A stretch of DNA of 11,786 nt from Deinococcus sp. (GCA_030524065.1 JAUNHF010000028.1:1-11786); one strand, 5' to 3'; positions 1 to 8,845 are shown, numbered from the stretch's first letter. The notes: generated by a model not told the origin, from the letters alone. Program-made: numbers and translations.

Positions 1-163
1 ATTCGGAGGATTTATCTGCTGAATAAGCTTCATATACATCTCTTAGTAGCCTCTCAACCCCTTTTTCGGTCCAGACAAATTCTCTTTGGTACCTTGGTAT
101 GATATAGTTTTCACTGAACGTCTGACCCATACTTAAAGTGAGAGACTCAATCTTATTGGCCAT
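1..163 (-). CDS. DUF262-domain protein, N-terminal fragment (likely GmrSD/SspE-like defence nuclease)
   Basis: An open frame starts at ATG 163-161 and stays open to the window edge (54 codons), so only the N-terminus is visible. Residues 20-32 read YIIPRYQREFVWT, matching the hallmark N-terminal motif of DUF262 (ParB/sulfiredoxin-like fold, 'IPxYQRxYVW'), followed by an amphipathic stretch (VERLLRDVYEAY) as expected for the family. The later family motif (DGxQR) would lie outside the window. A good Shine-Dalgarno (AGGAG, 7 nt before ATG) supports this start. DUF262 proteins include GmrS of type IV restriction of modified DNA and SspE of phosphorothioate-linked defence; many also carry a DUF1524 HNH domain, which cannot be judged here. 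GC over 1-240 is about 39%, far below the rest of the window, which indicates horizontal transfer. The family call is fairly firm; the defence role is inferred. Confidence 0.75.
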   Translation of the reverse strand, partial: MANKIESLTLSMGQTFSENYIIPRYQREFVWTEKGVERLLRDVYEAYSADKSSE

Positions 164-214
164 TATAACGCTCCTAGTCTACAGAATTTAGCTTCGGTTT
201 TTGGTACTGGAAAT

Positions 215-243
215 ATCATATAGTCCTTAAGAGGATGACGCAA
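215..243 (-). promoter_or_regulatory. Putative promoter of the DUF262 gene
   Basis: On the minus strand TTGCGT (243-238) and TATGAT (220-215) are separated by exactly 17 nt; TATGAT matches the -10 consensus in 5 of 6 positions, the -35 is weak. It sits between the gcvP terminator T-tract and the DUF262 start, so the gene would have its own promoter and a leader of about 45 nt. The spacer contains the near-palindrome TCCTTAAGAGGA (224-235), which could be an operator. Prediction by eye only. Confidence 0.4.
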
Positions 244-244
244 T

Positions 245-276
245 AAAAAAGCAGCCCCCATCCCTCCGGAGGCTGC
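245..276 (-). terminator. Rho-independent terminator of gcvP
   Basis: Read on the minus strand, GCAGCCTCC (276-268) pairs with GGGGGCTGC (259-251), a 9-bp stem with one G-T pair and an 8-nt loop, followed by TTTTTT (250-245). It lies 22 nt beyond the gcvP stop. It also marks the edge between the high-GC core and the low-GC left segment. Confidence 0.87.
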
Positions 277-298
277 CCCTTGTTTCCCTGCTCTCTAG

Positions 299-3154
<2,856 letters not shown>

Positions 3155-3375
3155 GATTCAACTCCTTGAACGCCAAGCTTTCAGTGAGGAAGCCTGGGCG
3201 CGGGCGATAGGTGGTCAGAAAAGGGGCCTGATTCACAGGCTAAGACTGCCTGACAGGGCCGAATTGTCGCACCCAGCGCAGTTGGGCGGCACCCTTCTGA
3301 GAAATGAGGTCATCGGCGCGGCCTTTGTCTCTGAAGGCCGGACGACACCGGCAGAACACAGGTCGGCGGGGGAGC
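3155..3375 (-). promoter_or_regulatory. Structured leader/promoter region of gcvP
   Basis: These 221 nt between the gcvH terminator and gcvP hold no credible gene. Going towards gcvP on the minus strand there is a perfect 7-bp inverted repeat CGGCCTT/AAGGCCG with an 8-nt loop (3319-3340), a short CCCA/TGGG hairpin (3272-3286), and the alternating set CAGGC (3252-3248), GCCTG (3240-3236), CAGGC (3230-3226). In that set the middle element can pair with either neighbour. The second pairing is followed by CCCCTTTT, so an attenuator-like switch is conceivable. I did not find the conserved core of the glycine (gcvT) riboswitch and cannot point to a convincing -35/-10 pair. Confidence 0.35.
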
Positions 3376-3423
3376 AAAAAAGCCACCAAGCTTTAGCCGT
3401 ATGCAGGCCCAGAGCTTGTGGCT
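3376..3423 (-). terminator. Rho-independent terminator after gcvH
   Basis: On the minus strand AGCCACAAGCT (3423-3413) pairs with AGCTTGGTGGCT (3392-3381), an 11-bp stem with a single bulged base and a 20-nt loop, followed by a T run (3381-3376). It starts 14 nt after the gcvH stop. It separates gcvTH from gcvP, although leaky read-through is possible given the long loop. Confidence 0.78.
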
Positions 3424-3436
3424 TCCAAGCTGGTGC

Positions 3437-3799
3437 TCAGCCGTTTTCGGCTTCGTAAGCGGCGGCGTCCATCAGGCCTTCGCCTTCTTCGCTCACTTCC
3501 ACCTGAAACAGCCAGCCACCTTCAAAGGGGCCTTCGTTGACCTTTTCGGGGCTGCCTTCCAGCTCTTCGTTCACGGCCACAATCTTGCCGCTGGCAGGGG
3601 CGTAGATGTCAGAAGCGGTCTTGACCGACTCAACCACGGCCACGGCTTCACCGGCAGTTACTTCGCGGCCCACTTCGGGCAGCTCCACGTACACCACGTC
3701 GCCCAGCTGGTCCTGTGCGTGGTGGGTGATGCCGACTTTGCCGTCCGGGGCGAGCCATTCGTGGGAGGAAGCGTATTTCAGTTCGGTGGGGTTGGTCAT
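3437..3799 (-). CDS. gcvH: Glycine cleavage system H protein (lipoyl carrier)
   Basis: Small lipoylated shuttle protein that carries the aminomethyl intermediate from GcvP to GcvT and the reduced lipoyl arm to dihydrolipoamide dehydrogenase. The 120-residue length is normal. The lipoyl-attachment motif [12 protein letters not shown] places the modified lysine at K60; the N-terminal KYASSHEWL and the C-terminal [10 protein letters not shown] are also characteristic. The ATG at 3799 has AAGGAG 9 nt upstream (3809-3814 on the plus strand). The gene begins 63 nt after gcvT ends with no terminator between them, so gcvT and gcvH are probably cotranscribed. A terminator follows the stop. The lipoyl-handling L-protein and the lipoylation genes are not in this window. 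Confidence 0.97.
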   Translation of the reverse strand: MTNPTELKYASSHEWLAPDGKVGITHHAQDQLGDVVYVELPEVGREVTAGEAVAVVESVKTASDIYAPASGKIVAVNEELEGSPEKVNEGPFEGGWLFQVEVSEEGEGLMDAAAYEAENG

Positions 3800-3862
3800 G
3801 GCAGGGTTCTCCTTGAGGGTGAGGGGGCGGGTGACGGAGGGCCTGGACTACGTGGGCTGGAG

Positions 3863-4927
3863 CTACTTGGCTTTGTAAAAGGGCAGTTCGGTGCGCTCGG
3901 CGGGATGGAGTTTGCCGCGCACCTCCACCTCAAACGCTTCCGAGCCGGCGGCGTCTACGTCCACCAGGGCCATGGCGATGGGGTGGCCCAGGGTGGGGCT
4001 GGTGCTGCCGCTGGTCACCACGCCGACATTCTCGCCGCTGAGCATCACTGGGTAGCCTTCCCGCACAGGAATCTTGTCCAGCTTCAGGCCGATCAGTTTC
4101 TGGCGGGGAGCCTCGTCCATTTTAGTGCGGCCCAGGTAGGGCTTGTCCTTGACCACCCAGGAGTAGGTGCTGCTCAGCGGGTGGATGTTCTCGCTGAACT
4201 CATGGCCGTACAGCGGGAAGCCCGCTTCCAGGCGCAGGGTGTCGCGGGCACCCAGGCCGGCGGGCGTGATGCCCTTGCCGATCAGGGCGTCCCAGAGGGC
4301 TTCGGCTTCCTCGGCCCGCACGAAGACCTCAAAGCCGTCCTCGCCGGTGTAGCCGGTCCGCGCAAAAAACACGTCATGGTCCAGCAGGCGGCCCGCAAAA
4401 AAGGAATTGCGCTTGGCGGCGATCAGGTCGGCGCCGGTCAGCTCGTCCAGGGTGGCGGCGGCTTTAGGCCCCTGCACCGCAATCAGGGCCCACTGGTCCG
4501 ACTCATCGGTCATCTGCACGTCATAGCCAGCAGCCTGCGCCTGAAGGTGCGCCCAGTCTTTGGCGATATTGCCGGCATTGACCACCATCAGGTACTCCTG
4601 CTCGCCCGACTGGTAGATGTAGATGTCGTCAATCAGGCCACCTTCTTCGCCGGGCAGCCAGTTGTAGTGGGCGCGGCCGGGCCGCAGTTTGCTCACGTCG
4701 TTGGGGGTCACGTGCTGCAGGAAGTCCAGCGCTCCGCTGCCAGTAAAACGGAACTGGCCCATGTGCGAGACATCAAACATGCCCACGTTCTCGCGCACGG
4801 CCTGATGCTCGGCTTTCAGGCCCGCGTACTGCACCGGCATGTCCCACCCGCCGAACGGCACCATTCGGGCGCCCGCCCGCAGGTGCGCCGCGTGCAGCGG
4901 CGTGCGTTTCAGGTTTTCGTTTTCCAC
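3863..4927 (-). CDS. gcvT: Aminomethyltransferase (glycine cleavage T protein)
   Basis: Tetrahydrofolate-dependent enzyme that releases ammonia from the GcvH-bound aminomethyl group and forms 5,10-methylene-THF. From the GTG start at 4927 it is 354 residues, close to the usual 360-370. Visible family features are [28 protein letters not shown] at the N-terminus (key [10 protein letters not shown]), FDVSHMG, the catalytic region GGLIDDIY with D100/D101, [11 protein letters not shown], and the C-terminal GCV_T domain with [10 protein letters not shown]. The frame is open upstream to 5062, but that part is low-complexity, runs into the upstream terminator and has no family similarity. The GTG is chosen because the GcvT domain starts directly after it. 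There is no Shine-Dalgarno; instead TACAGT lies 6 nt upstream, suggesting a leaderless mRNA. Confidence 0.94.
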   Translation of the reverse strand: MENENLKRTPLHAAHLRAGARMVPFGGWDMPVQYAGLKAEHQAVRENVGMFDVSHMGQFRFTGSGALDFLQHVTPNDVSKLRPGRAHYNWLPGEEGGLIDDIYIYQSGEQEYLMVVNAGNIAKDWAHLQAQAAGYDVQMTDESDQWALIAVQGPKAAATLDELTGADLIAAKRNSFFAGRLLDHDVFFARTGYTGEDGFEVFVRAEEAEALWDALIGKGITPAGLGARDTLRLEAGFPLYGHEFSENIHPLSSTYSWVVKDKPYLGRTKMDEAPRQKLIGLKLDKIPVREGYPVMLSGENVGVVTSGSTSPTLGHPIAMALVDVDAAGSEAFEVEVRGKLHPAERTELPFYKAK

Positions 4928-4933
4928 GGCTTC

Positions 4934-4939
4934 ACTGTA
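4934..4939 (-). promoter_or_regulatory. Putative -10 element of a leaderless gcvT mRNA
   Basis: TACAGT on the minus strand (4/6 to TATAAT) lies 6 nt before the GTG start of gcvT. With normal spacing, transcription would begin at or next to the start codon. No -35 match was found. The same spacing precedes murI and nearly the same precedes the PIN gene in this window. Confidence 0.4.
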
Positions 4940-5017
4940 CCGAAAGGGGCCACGCGGCCGGCGGGCTGGGGGCCGCCCATGTCCAGACGCCCCGGACGCA
5001 GGGCCAGTGCCCCAACC

Positions 5018-5041
5018 AAAAAACCCCCCCGCCTGGGGAGG
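5018..5041 (-). terminator. Rho-independent terminator of the PfpI/DJ-1 gene
   Basis: On the minus strand CCTCCCC (5041-5035) pairs with GGGGGGG (5030-5024) around the loop AGGC (one G-T pair), followed by TTTTTT (5023-5018). It lies 65 nt downstream of the protease-like gene and 90 nt upstream of the gcvT start, making those two genes separate transcription units. Confidence 0.75.
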
Positions 5042-5105
5042 CCTTTGCCGGGTTACAGGCACCCGCTGACAGCGCGGCGCCTATGACAGACAGCTTGGTT
5101 GCAGC

Positions 5106-5675
5106 TTACTTGCGGCGGCTGCTGTGGTCCCCCTCAGCGAATTCCTCAATGATCTTCTTGTTGAAGGCGGGCAGATCGTCCGGGTTGCGGCTGGTCACCA
5201 CGCCCTTGTCGGTCACGCACTCCTCGTCCACCCACTCGGCCCCGGCCAGCTTCAGCTCATGCTTGAGGCTGGGCCAGGAAGTCATTTTCAGGCCCTGAGC
5301 GATGCCGGTTTCGCTGAGCGACCACGGCCCGTGGCAGATGGCGGCGATGGGCAGGCCACGGTCATAGGCGGCGCGCACCAACTGCATGGCGGCTTCGTCC
5401 AGGCGCAGGGTGTCGGGGTTCACCGTGCCGCCGGGCAGCAGCAGCCCGTGGTAGTCCGCGATATTGGCCTCGGCCACGGTCTTGTCCACGTCGTACTTGG
5501 CCTGGGGCTCCAGGTCGCCTTTCATGCTCTGAATCTGGCCGCTTTTCAGGCTGATCAGTTCACAGGTGCCGCCCGCTTCTTCAATGGCCTGGCGGGGGCT
5601 GGTCAGCTCGATTTCCTCTACACCGTCAGTAGCCAAGATGGCGATCTTTTTGCCTTGCAGTTTCGCGTTGGTCAT
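5106..5675 (-). CDS. DJ-1/PfpI superfamily stress protein (class I glutamine amidotransferase-like)
   Basis: A 189-residue single-domain cytoplasmic protein of the PfpI/DJ-1 superfamily. The nucleophile elbow AAICHGP holds the reactive cysteine C114 with H115 next to it; the acidic residue expected near it is in DGVEEIEL (E20/E21), and the substrate-pocket loop [10 protein letters not shown] follows the central strand. Members have been reported as stress-induced proteins, proteases, chaperones or glyoxal-adduct deglycases. The Deinococcus radiodurans homologue DR1199 is, to my knowledge, a structurally characterised stress-response member, and this protein is of the same type. The true activity is uncertain. 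The ATG at 5675 has no Shine-Dalgarno; CACATT 6 nt upstream is only a poor -10 match. The gene is monocistronic, with a divergent region before it and its own terminator after it. Confidence 0.9.
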   Translation of the reverse strand: MTNAKLQGKKIAILATDGVEEIELTSPRQAIEEAGGTCELISLKSGQIQSMKGDLEPQAKYDVDKTVAEANIADYHGLLLPGGTVNPDTLRLDEAAMQLVRAAYDRGLPIAAICHGPWSLSETGIAQGLKMTSWPSLKHELKLAGAEWVDEECVTDKGVVTSRNPDDLPAFNKKIIEEFAEGDHSSRRK

Positions 5676-5709
5676 GGGTTCAATGTGGCGTACCCACGCC
5701 TGAAAGGTG

Positions 5710-5745
5710 TGACGGAGCCGTCAAGCCGCTTTTAGGCGGCCTTGA
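5710..5745. repeat. Two overlapping inverted repeats in the divergent pfpI-dnaG region
   Basis: TGACGG-AG-CCGTCA (5710-5723) is a perfect 6-bp-arm dyad with a 2-nt centre. It overlaps by TCA a second inverted repeat, TCAAGCCGC (5721-5729) with GCGGCCTTGA (5736-5745), 9 paired bases with one bulge and a 6-nt loop. There is no T-tract, so it is not a simple terminator. It lies 35-70 nt upstream of the PfpI/DJ-1 start and could be an operator or a leader hairpin. The whole divergent gap (5676-5928) has no convincing gene. A TTGTCA (5/6 to -35) at about 5779 on the plus strand has no good -10 partner. Confidence 0.4.
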
Positions 5746-5839
5746 GACGTTCTTCAGTGCGCTGCGGCGGTGCGCCCGTTTGTCAAGTGGGCAAGCTCGC
5801 GGTCTAGGGGGTGGCCTCCGGCGTAAGGTAGATAAGCAA

Positions 5840-5883
5840 GCCGCAAAAGCCCCCAATGTCACAATTGGCGCTGTTTTTGCGGC
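5840..5883 (+). repeat. Long interrupted inverted repeat in the dnaG 5' region
   Basis: GCCGCAAAA (5840-5848) and TTTTGCGGC (5875-5883) form a perfect 9-bp outer stem; inside it CCAAT (5853-5857) and ATTGG (5864-5868) form a 5-bp inner stem around GTCACA, with a small internal loop between them. No T-run follows on either strand, so it does not look like a terminator. It ends 28 nt before the dnaG Shine-Dalgarno, placing it either in the dnaG leader RNA or in the dnaG control region. Confidence 0.5.
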
Positions 5884-5911
5884 TGAATTGCCCCGTTTCG
5901 CTGTGGGTGCC

Positions 5912-5920
5912 GGAGGAGGT
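5912..5920 (+). promoter_or_regulatory. Strong Shine-Dalgarno of dnaG that points to an ATC start
   Basis: GGAGGAGGT is nearly ideal. The codon at optimal distance (8 nt) in the primase frame is ATC at 5929. The first GTG in frame (5947) is 26 nt away, too far for efficient use. The in-frame stop TGA at 5920-5922 excludes any earlier start, so this site decides the start call. Confidence 0.7.
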
Positions 5921-5928
5921 GAGCAGAC

Positions 5929-7689
5929 ATCGGAACCAAAGAAGACGTGCGCGACCGGCTGAATATCGCGGACGTGATCGGTGAATATGTCAGCCTGACC
6001 CCGGCAGGCAAGGGCCGGCTCAAGGGGCTCTGCCCGTTCCACAAAGAAAAAAGCCCCTCCTTTCAGGTAGACACCGAGCAGGGCTACTACTACTGCTTTG
6101 GCTGCAAGGCCAGCGGCGACGTGTTCAAGTTTGTGCAGGAAACCGAGAATCTCAGCTTCGGAGACGCGCTGCGCAAGCTGGCCGAGCGGGCCGGCGTGCA
6201 GCTGGAGCAAAAGTACGGCGAGCGGGTGAGCCGCGACCTGTACAGCGTGAATGACTTTGCCCTGACATATTTCCGCAGCCACCTGCGCGGCGACGCCCTG
6301 GCCTACTTTCAGGGGCGCGGCCTGACCCCGCAGGTGATGGAGGACTTCGAGCTGGGTTACGCGCCAGATGGCTGGGACGGCCTGCTGCAACAGGCCCGCG
6401 CCCACGGCCTGAGCGAGCGCCAACTGCTGGACGCAGGACTGCTGACCCAAAACGAGCAGGGCCGGGTGTATGACCGTTTCCGGGGCCGGGTCATGTTCCC
6501 CATCCGCGACCACCTGGGCCGGCTGGTGGGCTTTGGCGGACGCGTGCTGGACGACTCCAAACCCAAGTACCTCAACACCCCCGAGACGGATGCGTTTAAG
6601 AAAGGCGAGCTGCTGTACGGCCTGCACCGCGCCCGCAGCGTGCTGAAAAGCGGCCAGCCGCTGATCGTGGCCGAAGGGTACATGGACGTGATTGCCCTTC
6701 AGCAGCACGGCTTTGCCGGGGCGGTTGCCAGCCTGGGCACGGCGCTGACCGCCGAGCACGCTGCGCTGCTGGAGCGTCTGGGCGCCCGCGAGCTGGTGCT
6801 GATGTTTGACCGCGACGAGGCGGGGCTGGGGGCCACGCTGTCGGGGCTGGACCAGACGGTGGGGGCCCGTTTTCAGGTGCGGGCCACCAGCGTGCCCAGC
6901 GGCAAAGACCCCGCCGACGCCCTGCGCGAAGGCGACGTGGGCAGTATCCAGCGGGCGCTCAAAGGTGGCCTGAACGAGATTGACTACCGCGTGCAGGCGG
7001 CCCGCGAGCGCCATGGCCTGAGCAGCCGCGACGGCAAGCGCAACATCCTGATGGAATTGCTGCCACGGATGCAGAACCTTGACCCGCTGGACGAGGGCGC
7101 CGACCAGATGCGGGCCAAAGTGTGCGAGCTGCTGGACATCCGCCCGCAGGCGCTGCTGGACTGGATCGGGTCCAAGGCCAAGCGGCGCACCCTGACCGAC
7201 ACCCATCTGGCCGGCATGACCCAGAGCGGCGGCCACGAGGAAGACCGCGAACTGGCCCTGCTGCGGCAACTGCTGGTGGACCCCCGGCTGCTTGCCAAGC
7301 TGGACGGCGCCCTGGGCTGGCGCAACGAACTGGTCCGCAAGGTGATGCTGGCGGCCCAGGGCGCCCAGAGCACCGATGAGATCATGAGCGTGTTCCGGGG
7401 CCAGCCGGAGGAAGGCCAGCTGATCCGCTTGATGTTTGAAACGCGCCAGAGCGGCAACATCTCACGGGCTGGTCACGAGGAGTACGAGAGCAAGCACCAA
7501 GCCTACGCGGCGGCCGCCGTGGACGATATCCAGACCGGGCTGAGCATCGAGTCGCTGCGCGGTGAAGTGCAGCTGCTCAAGTCGCAGTTACTGGAAGCGC
7601 CGCCCACGCAGCAGGCCAGCATCCTGCGGCAGATCACCGAGCTTCAGCGGGCGATTGAGGCCGAGAAGCGGGCGCGGGCGGGGGCTTAG
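5929..7689 (+). CDS. dnaG: DNA primase
   Basis: Synthesises RNA primers for Okazaki fragments and for initiation, acting with the DnaB helicase at the fork. Counting from ATC 5929 the product is 586 residues. The N-terminal zinc-binding domain has the CHC2 ligands C35, H38, C56 and C59 (CPFH ... [12 protein letters not shown]). The catalytic core contains [16 protein letters not shown] and KYLNTPET, then the TOPRIM domain with E249 in AEGYMDV and the metal-binding D294/D296 in MFDRDEAG. The C-terminal part (from about residue 390) is a less conserved helicase-interaction region ending in a charged helix. The frame closes upstream at TGA 5920, so the start must be ATC 5929 (good Shine-Dalgarno) or GTG 5947 (no signal). 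The codons from 5932 read [19 protein letters not shown], plausible primase N-terminal sequence. murI follows after 49 nt. Confidence 0.95.
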   Translation: MGTKEDVRDRLNIADVIGEYVSLTPAGKGRLKGLCPFHKEKSPSFQVDTEQGYYYCFGCKASGDVFKFVQETENLSFGDALRKLAERAGVQLEQKYGERVSRDLYSVNDFALTYFRSHLRGDALAYFQGRGLTPQVMEDFELGYAPDGWDGLLQQARAHGLSERQLLDAGLLTQNEQGRVYDRFRGRVMFPIRDHLGRLVGFGGRVLDDSKPKYLNTPETDAFKKGELLYGLHRARSVLKSGQPLIVAEGYMDVIALQQHGFAGAVASLGTALTAEHAALLERLGARELVLMFDRDEAGLGATLSGLDQTVGARFQVRATSVPSGKDPADALREGDVGSIQRALKGGLNEIDYRVQAARERHGLSSRDGKRNILMELLPRMQNLDPLDEGADQMRAKVCELLDIRPQALLDWIGSKAKRRTLTDTHLAGMTQSGGHEEDRELALLRQLLVDPRLLAKLDGALGWRNELVRKVMLAAQGAQSTDEIMSVFRGQPEEGQLIRLMFETRQSGNISRAGHEEYESKHQAYAAAAVDDIQTGLSIESLRGEVQLLKSQLLEAPPTQQASILRQITELQRAIEAEKRARAGA

Positions 7690-7699
7690 GCGCCTGCCC

Positions 7700-7726
7700 G
7701 CGCCCCGCCTGAACAGAAGCGGGCGC
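7700..7726 (+). repeat. Hairpin between dnaG and murI
   Basis: GCGCCCCGC (7700-7708) pairs with GCGGGCGC (7719-7726) as 8 bp with one bulged C and a 10-nt loop. It starts 10 nt after the dnaG stop and ends directly against the murI -10 candidate. No T-run follows, so it could be a weak terminator for dnaG or a dyad overlapping the murI promoter. Confidence 0.4.
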
Positions 7727-7732
7727 TATGAT
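7727..7732 (+). promoter_or_regulatory. murI: -10 element of a probable leaderless murI mRNA
   Basis: TATGAT (5/6 to TATAAT) lies 6 nt before the murI GTG, so a transcript would start at or beside the start codon. There is no Shine-Dalgarno before this GTG, which fits leaderless translation. No -35 match was seen. The ATGs inside this region (7728, 7731) are out of frame and meet a stop at 7740. Confidence 0.5.
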
Positions 7733-7738
7733 GGCGCG

Positions 7739-8833
7739 GTGAATGAGGCAGCGCCCATCGGGGTATTCGACAGCGGGGTCGGCGGCCTGAGCGTGCTGGC
7801 CGAACTGCGCCGCGCCCTGCCCCACGAGCGGTTTTGCTACCTGGCCGACACCGCCCATCTGCCCTACGGCACCCGCAGCGACGACGATATTCGCCGGCTT
7901 ACCGCTGCGGCCGCCCGCTGGCTGCACAGCCGGGGCTGCAAAGCACTGGTGGTGGCCTGCAACACGGCCTCGGCCTACGGCTTGCAGCACCTGCGGGCCA
8001 CCTTTCCCGAGTGGCCCAGCGTGGGACTGGTGCCGGCCGTCAAGCCAGCGGCGCTGGGCACCCGCAGCGGGGTCATCGGGGTGATGGCGACCCCTGCCAC
8101 CCTGCGCGGCTCCAAGTTGCAGCAGTCGGTGGCCGAGTGGGCGGCGCCGCGCGGCGTGCAGGTGCTGCTGACCACCAGCCCCGAACTGGTGCCGCTGGTG
8201 GAGCGGGGCGAGGCAGACAGCACAGACGCCCGCGCCCTGCTGCGGCAGCTGCTGCGTCCGCTGGCCGAAGCTGGAGCCGACCAGTTGGTGCTGGGCTGCA
8301 CCCACTACCCCTTTTTGGCAGGCAGTATTCGGCGCGAGTTTGGAGACCAGTTCACGCTGGTGGACAGCGGCAACGCCGTGGCCCGGCAAACGGCGCGGGT
8401 GCTGGAAGAGCGCGGGCTGCTCGCCCCGGCCGCCGGCCAGCCGACCACCTCCTGGCCGGCCAGACCCCAGGTCGAGTACTACGTGACCGGCGACCCTCAG
8501 GCCGCGCAGCAGATCATTTTGCAGCTGCTGGGTGAGAGAGTGACGGTCCAGGCCGCCCACGTTAACGCCAGTTTGGGAGAATCCTCAACACAGGCCGCGA
8601 CTGCGGGCACAGACTGGGGCATGACCAACCCAGATCAGGCACCCGCCAGCAGCGAAACCACCACCAGCGGCTACGTAGATACCGACCAGCAGGCCGAAAT
8701 CACCGAAGGCATGCAGGGCGCCACGGGCGACGCCGACGCCAACGGCCTGGACCCCAAGGCCGATCCACAGGAAAAGCTGGCCGAGCTGGAAAAGAACATG
8801 CAGGACATTCAGCAGCAAGACATTCAGCAGTAA
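7739..8833 (+). CDS. murI: Glutamate racemase with an unusual acidic C-terminal extension
   Basis: Converts L- to D-glutamate for peptidoglycan synthesis in the cytoplasm. The start is GTG 7739: the family sequence IGVFDSGVGGLSVL begins at once, and upstream in-frame sequence overlaps dnaG in another frame. Active-site residues are D11 in FDSGVGG, the two cysteine acid/bases C74 (ACNTASA) and C187 (GCTHYPF), and H189. The racemase fold ends at about residue 275 (VQAAHVN), the usual length for the family. The frame then continues without a stop through a Ser/Thr-rich linker and an acidic, Gln-rich tail to residue 364, about 90 residues longer than expected. The tail may be a fused extension or a separate small gene read in the same frame (see 8621-8833). 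A strong terminator follows. Confidence 0.93.
   Translation: MNEAAPIGVFDSGVGGLSVLAELRRALPHERFCYLADTAHLPYGTRSDDDIRRLTAAAARWLHSRGCKALVVACNTASAYGLQHLRATFPEWPSVGLVPAVKPAALGTRSGVIGVMATPATLRGSKLQQSVAEWAAPRGVQVLLTTSPELVPLVERGEADSTDARALLRQLLRPLAEAGADQLVLGCTHYPFLAGSIRREFGDQFTLVDSGNAVARQTARVLEERGLLAPAAGQPTTSWPARPQVEYYVTGDPQAAQQIILQLLGERVTVQAAHVNASLGESSTQAATAGTDWGMTNPDQAPASSETTTSGYVDTDQQAEITEGMQGATGDADANGLDPKADPQEKLAELEKNMQDIQQQDIQQ
8621..8833 (+). other. In-frame acidic tail of MurI, possibly a separate 70-aa ORF
   Basis: From ATG 8621 the murI frame encodes 70 residues unlike any racemase. It begins MTNPDQAPASSETTTSGYVD, is rich in Asp, Glu and Gln, and ends in a predicted charged helix (EKLAELEKNMQDIQQ) followed by a duplicated QDIQQ. 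The composition is that of a soluble, partly disordered protein; I do not recognise a family. It could be an independent small gene whose upstream stop has been lost, or a genuine MurI extension. No clear Shine-Dalgarno or -10 box precedes the ATG (only TGGGGC immediately before it), which slightly favours the fused reading. Confidence 0.45.
8804..8830 (+). repeat. Two-copy tandem repeat at the 3' end of the murI frame
   Basis: GACATTCAGCAG occurs at 8804-8815 and again at 8819-8830 with a 15-nt period, duplicating QDIQQ just before the stop. This looks like a recent in-frame slippage duplication. Confidence 0.8.
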
Positions 8834-8845
8834 GCACCGTCTTGC

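Noticed and set aside
3155..3375. Classical glycine (gcvT) riboswitch before gcvP
   Set aside because: The conserved core strings of that riboswitch were not found by eye. A covariance search could overturn this.
4928..5062. N-terminal extension of gcvT to an upstream start
   Set aside because: The extra 45 residues are Pro/Gly/Arg-rich, overlap the upstream terminator, and have no GcvT similarity.
3401..5086. 561-codon open frame on the plus strand opposite gcvH and gcvT
   Set aside because: Same shadow pattern; it runs through two terminators and two well-supported genes.
5947..5949. GTG as the dnaG start
   Set aside because: It is 26 nt from the Shine-Dalgarno and would remove residues that look like normal primase N-terminus. 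It is kept as the fallback if ATC is disproved.
5680..7269. 529-codon open frame on the minus strand opposite dnaG
   Set aside because: Shadow of dnaG with biased composition and no recognisable motif.
7562..7738. Upstream extension of murI
   Set aside because: It overlaps the dnaG 3' end in another frame, is Arg/Ser-rich, and the racemase fold starts directly after GTG 7739.
7634..8560. 308-codon open frame on the minus strand opposite murI
   Set aside because: Shadow frame; MurI catalytic motifs are all on the plus strand.
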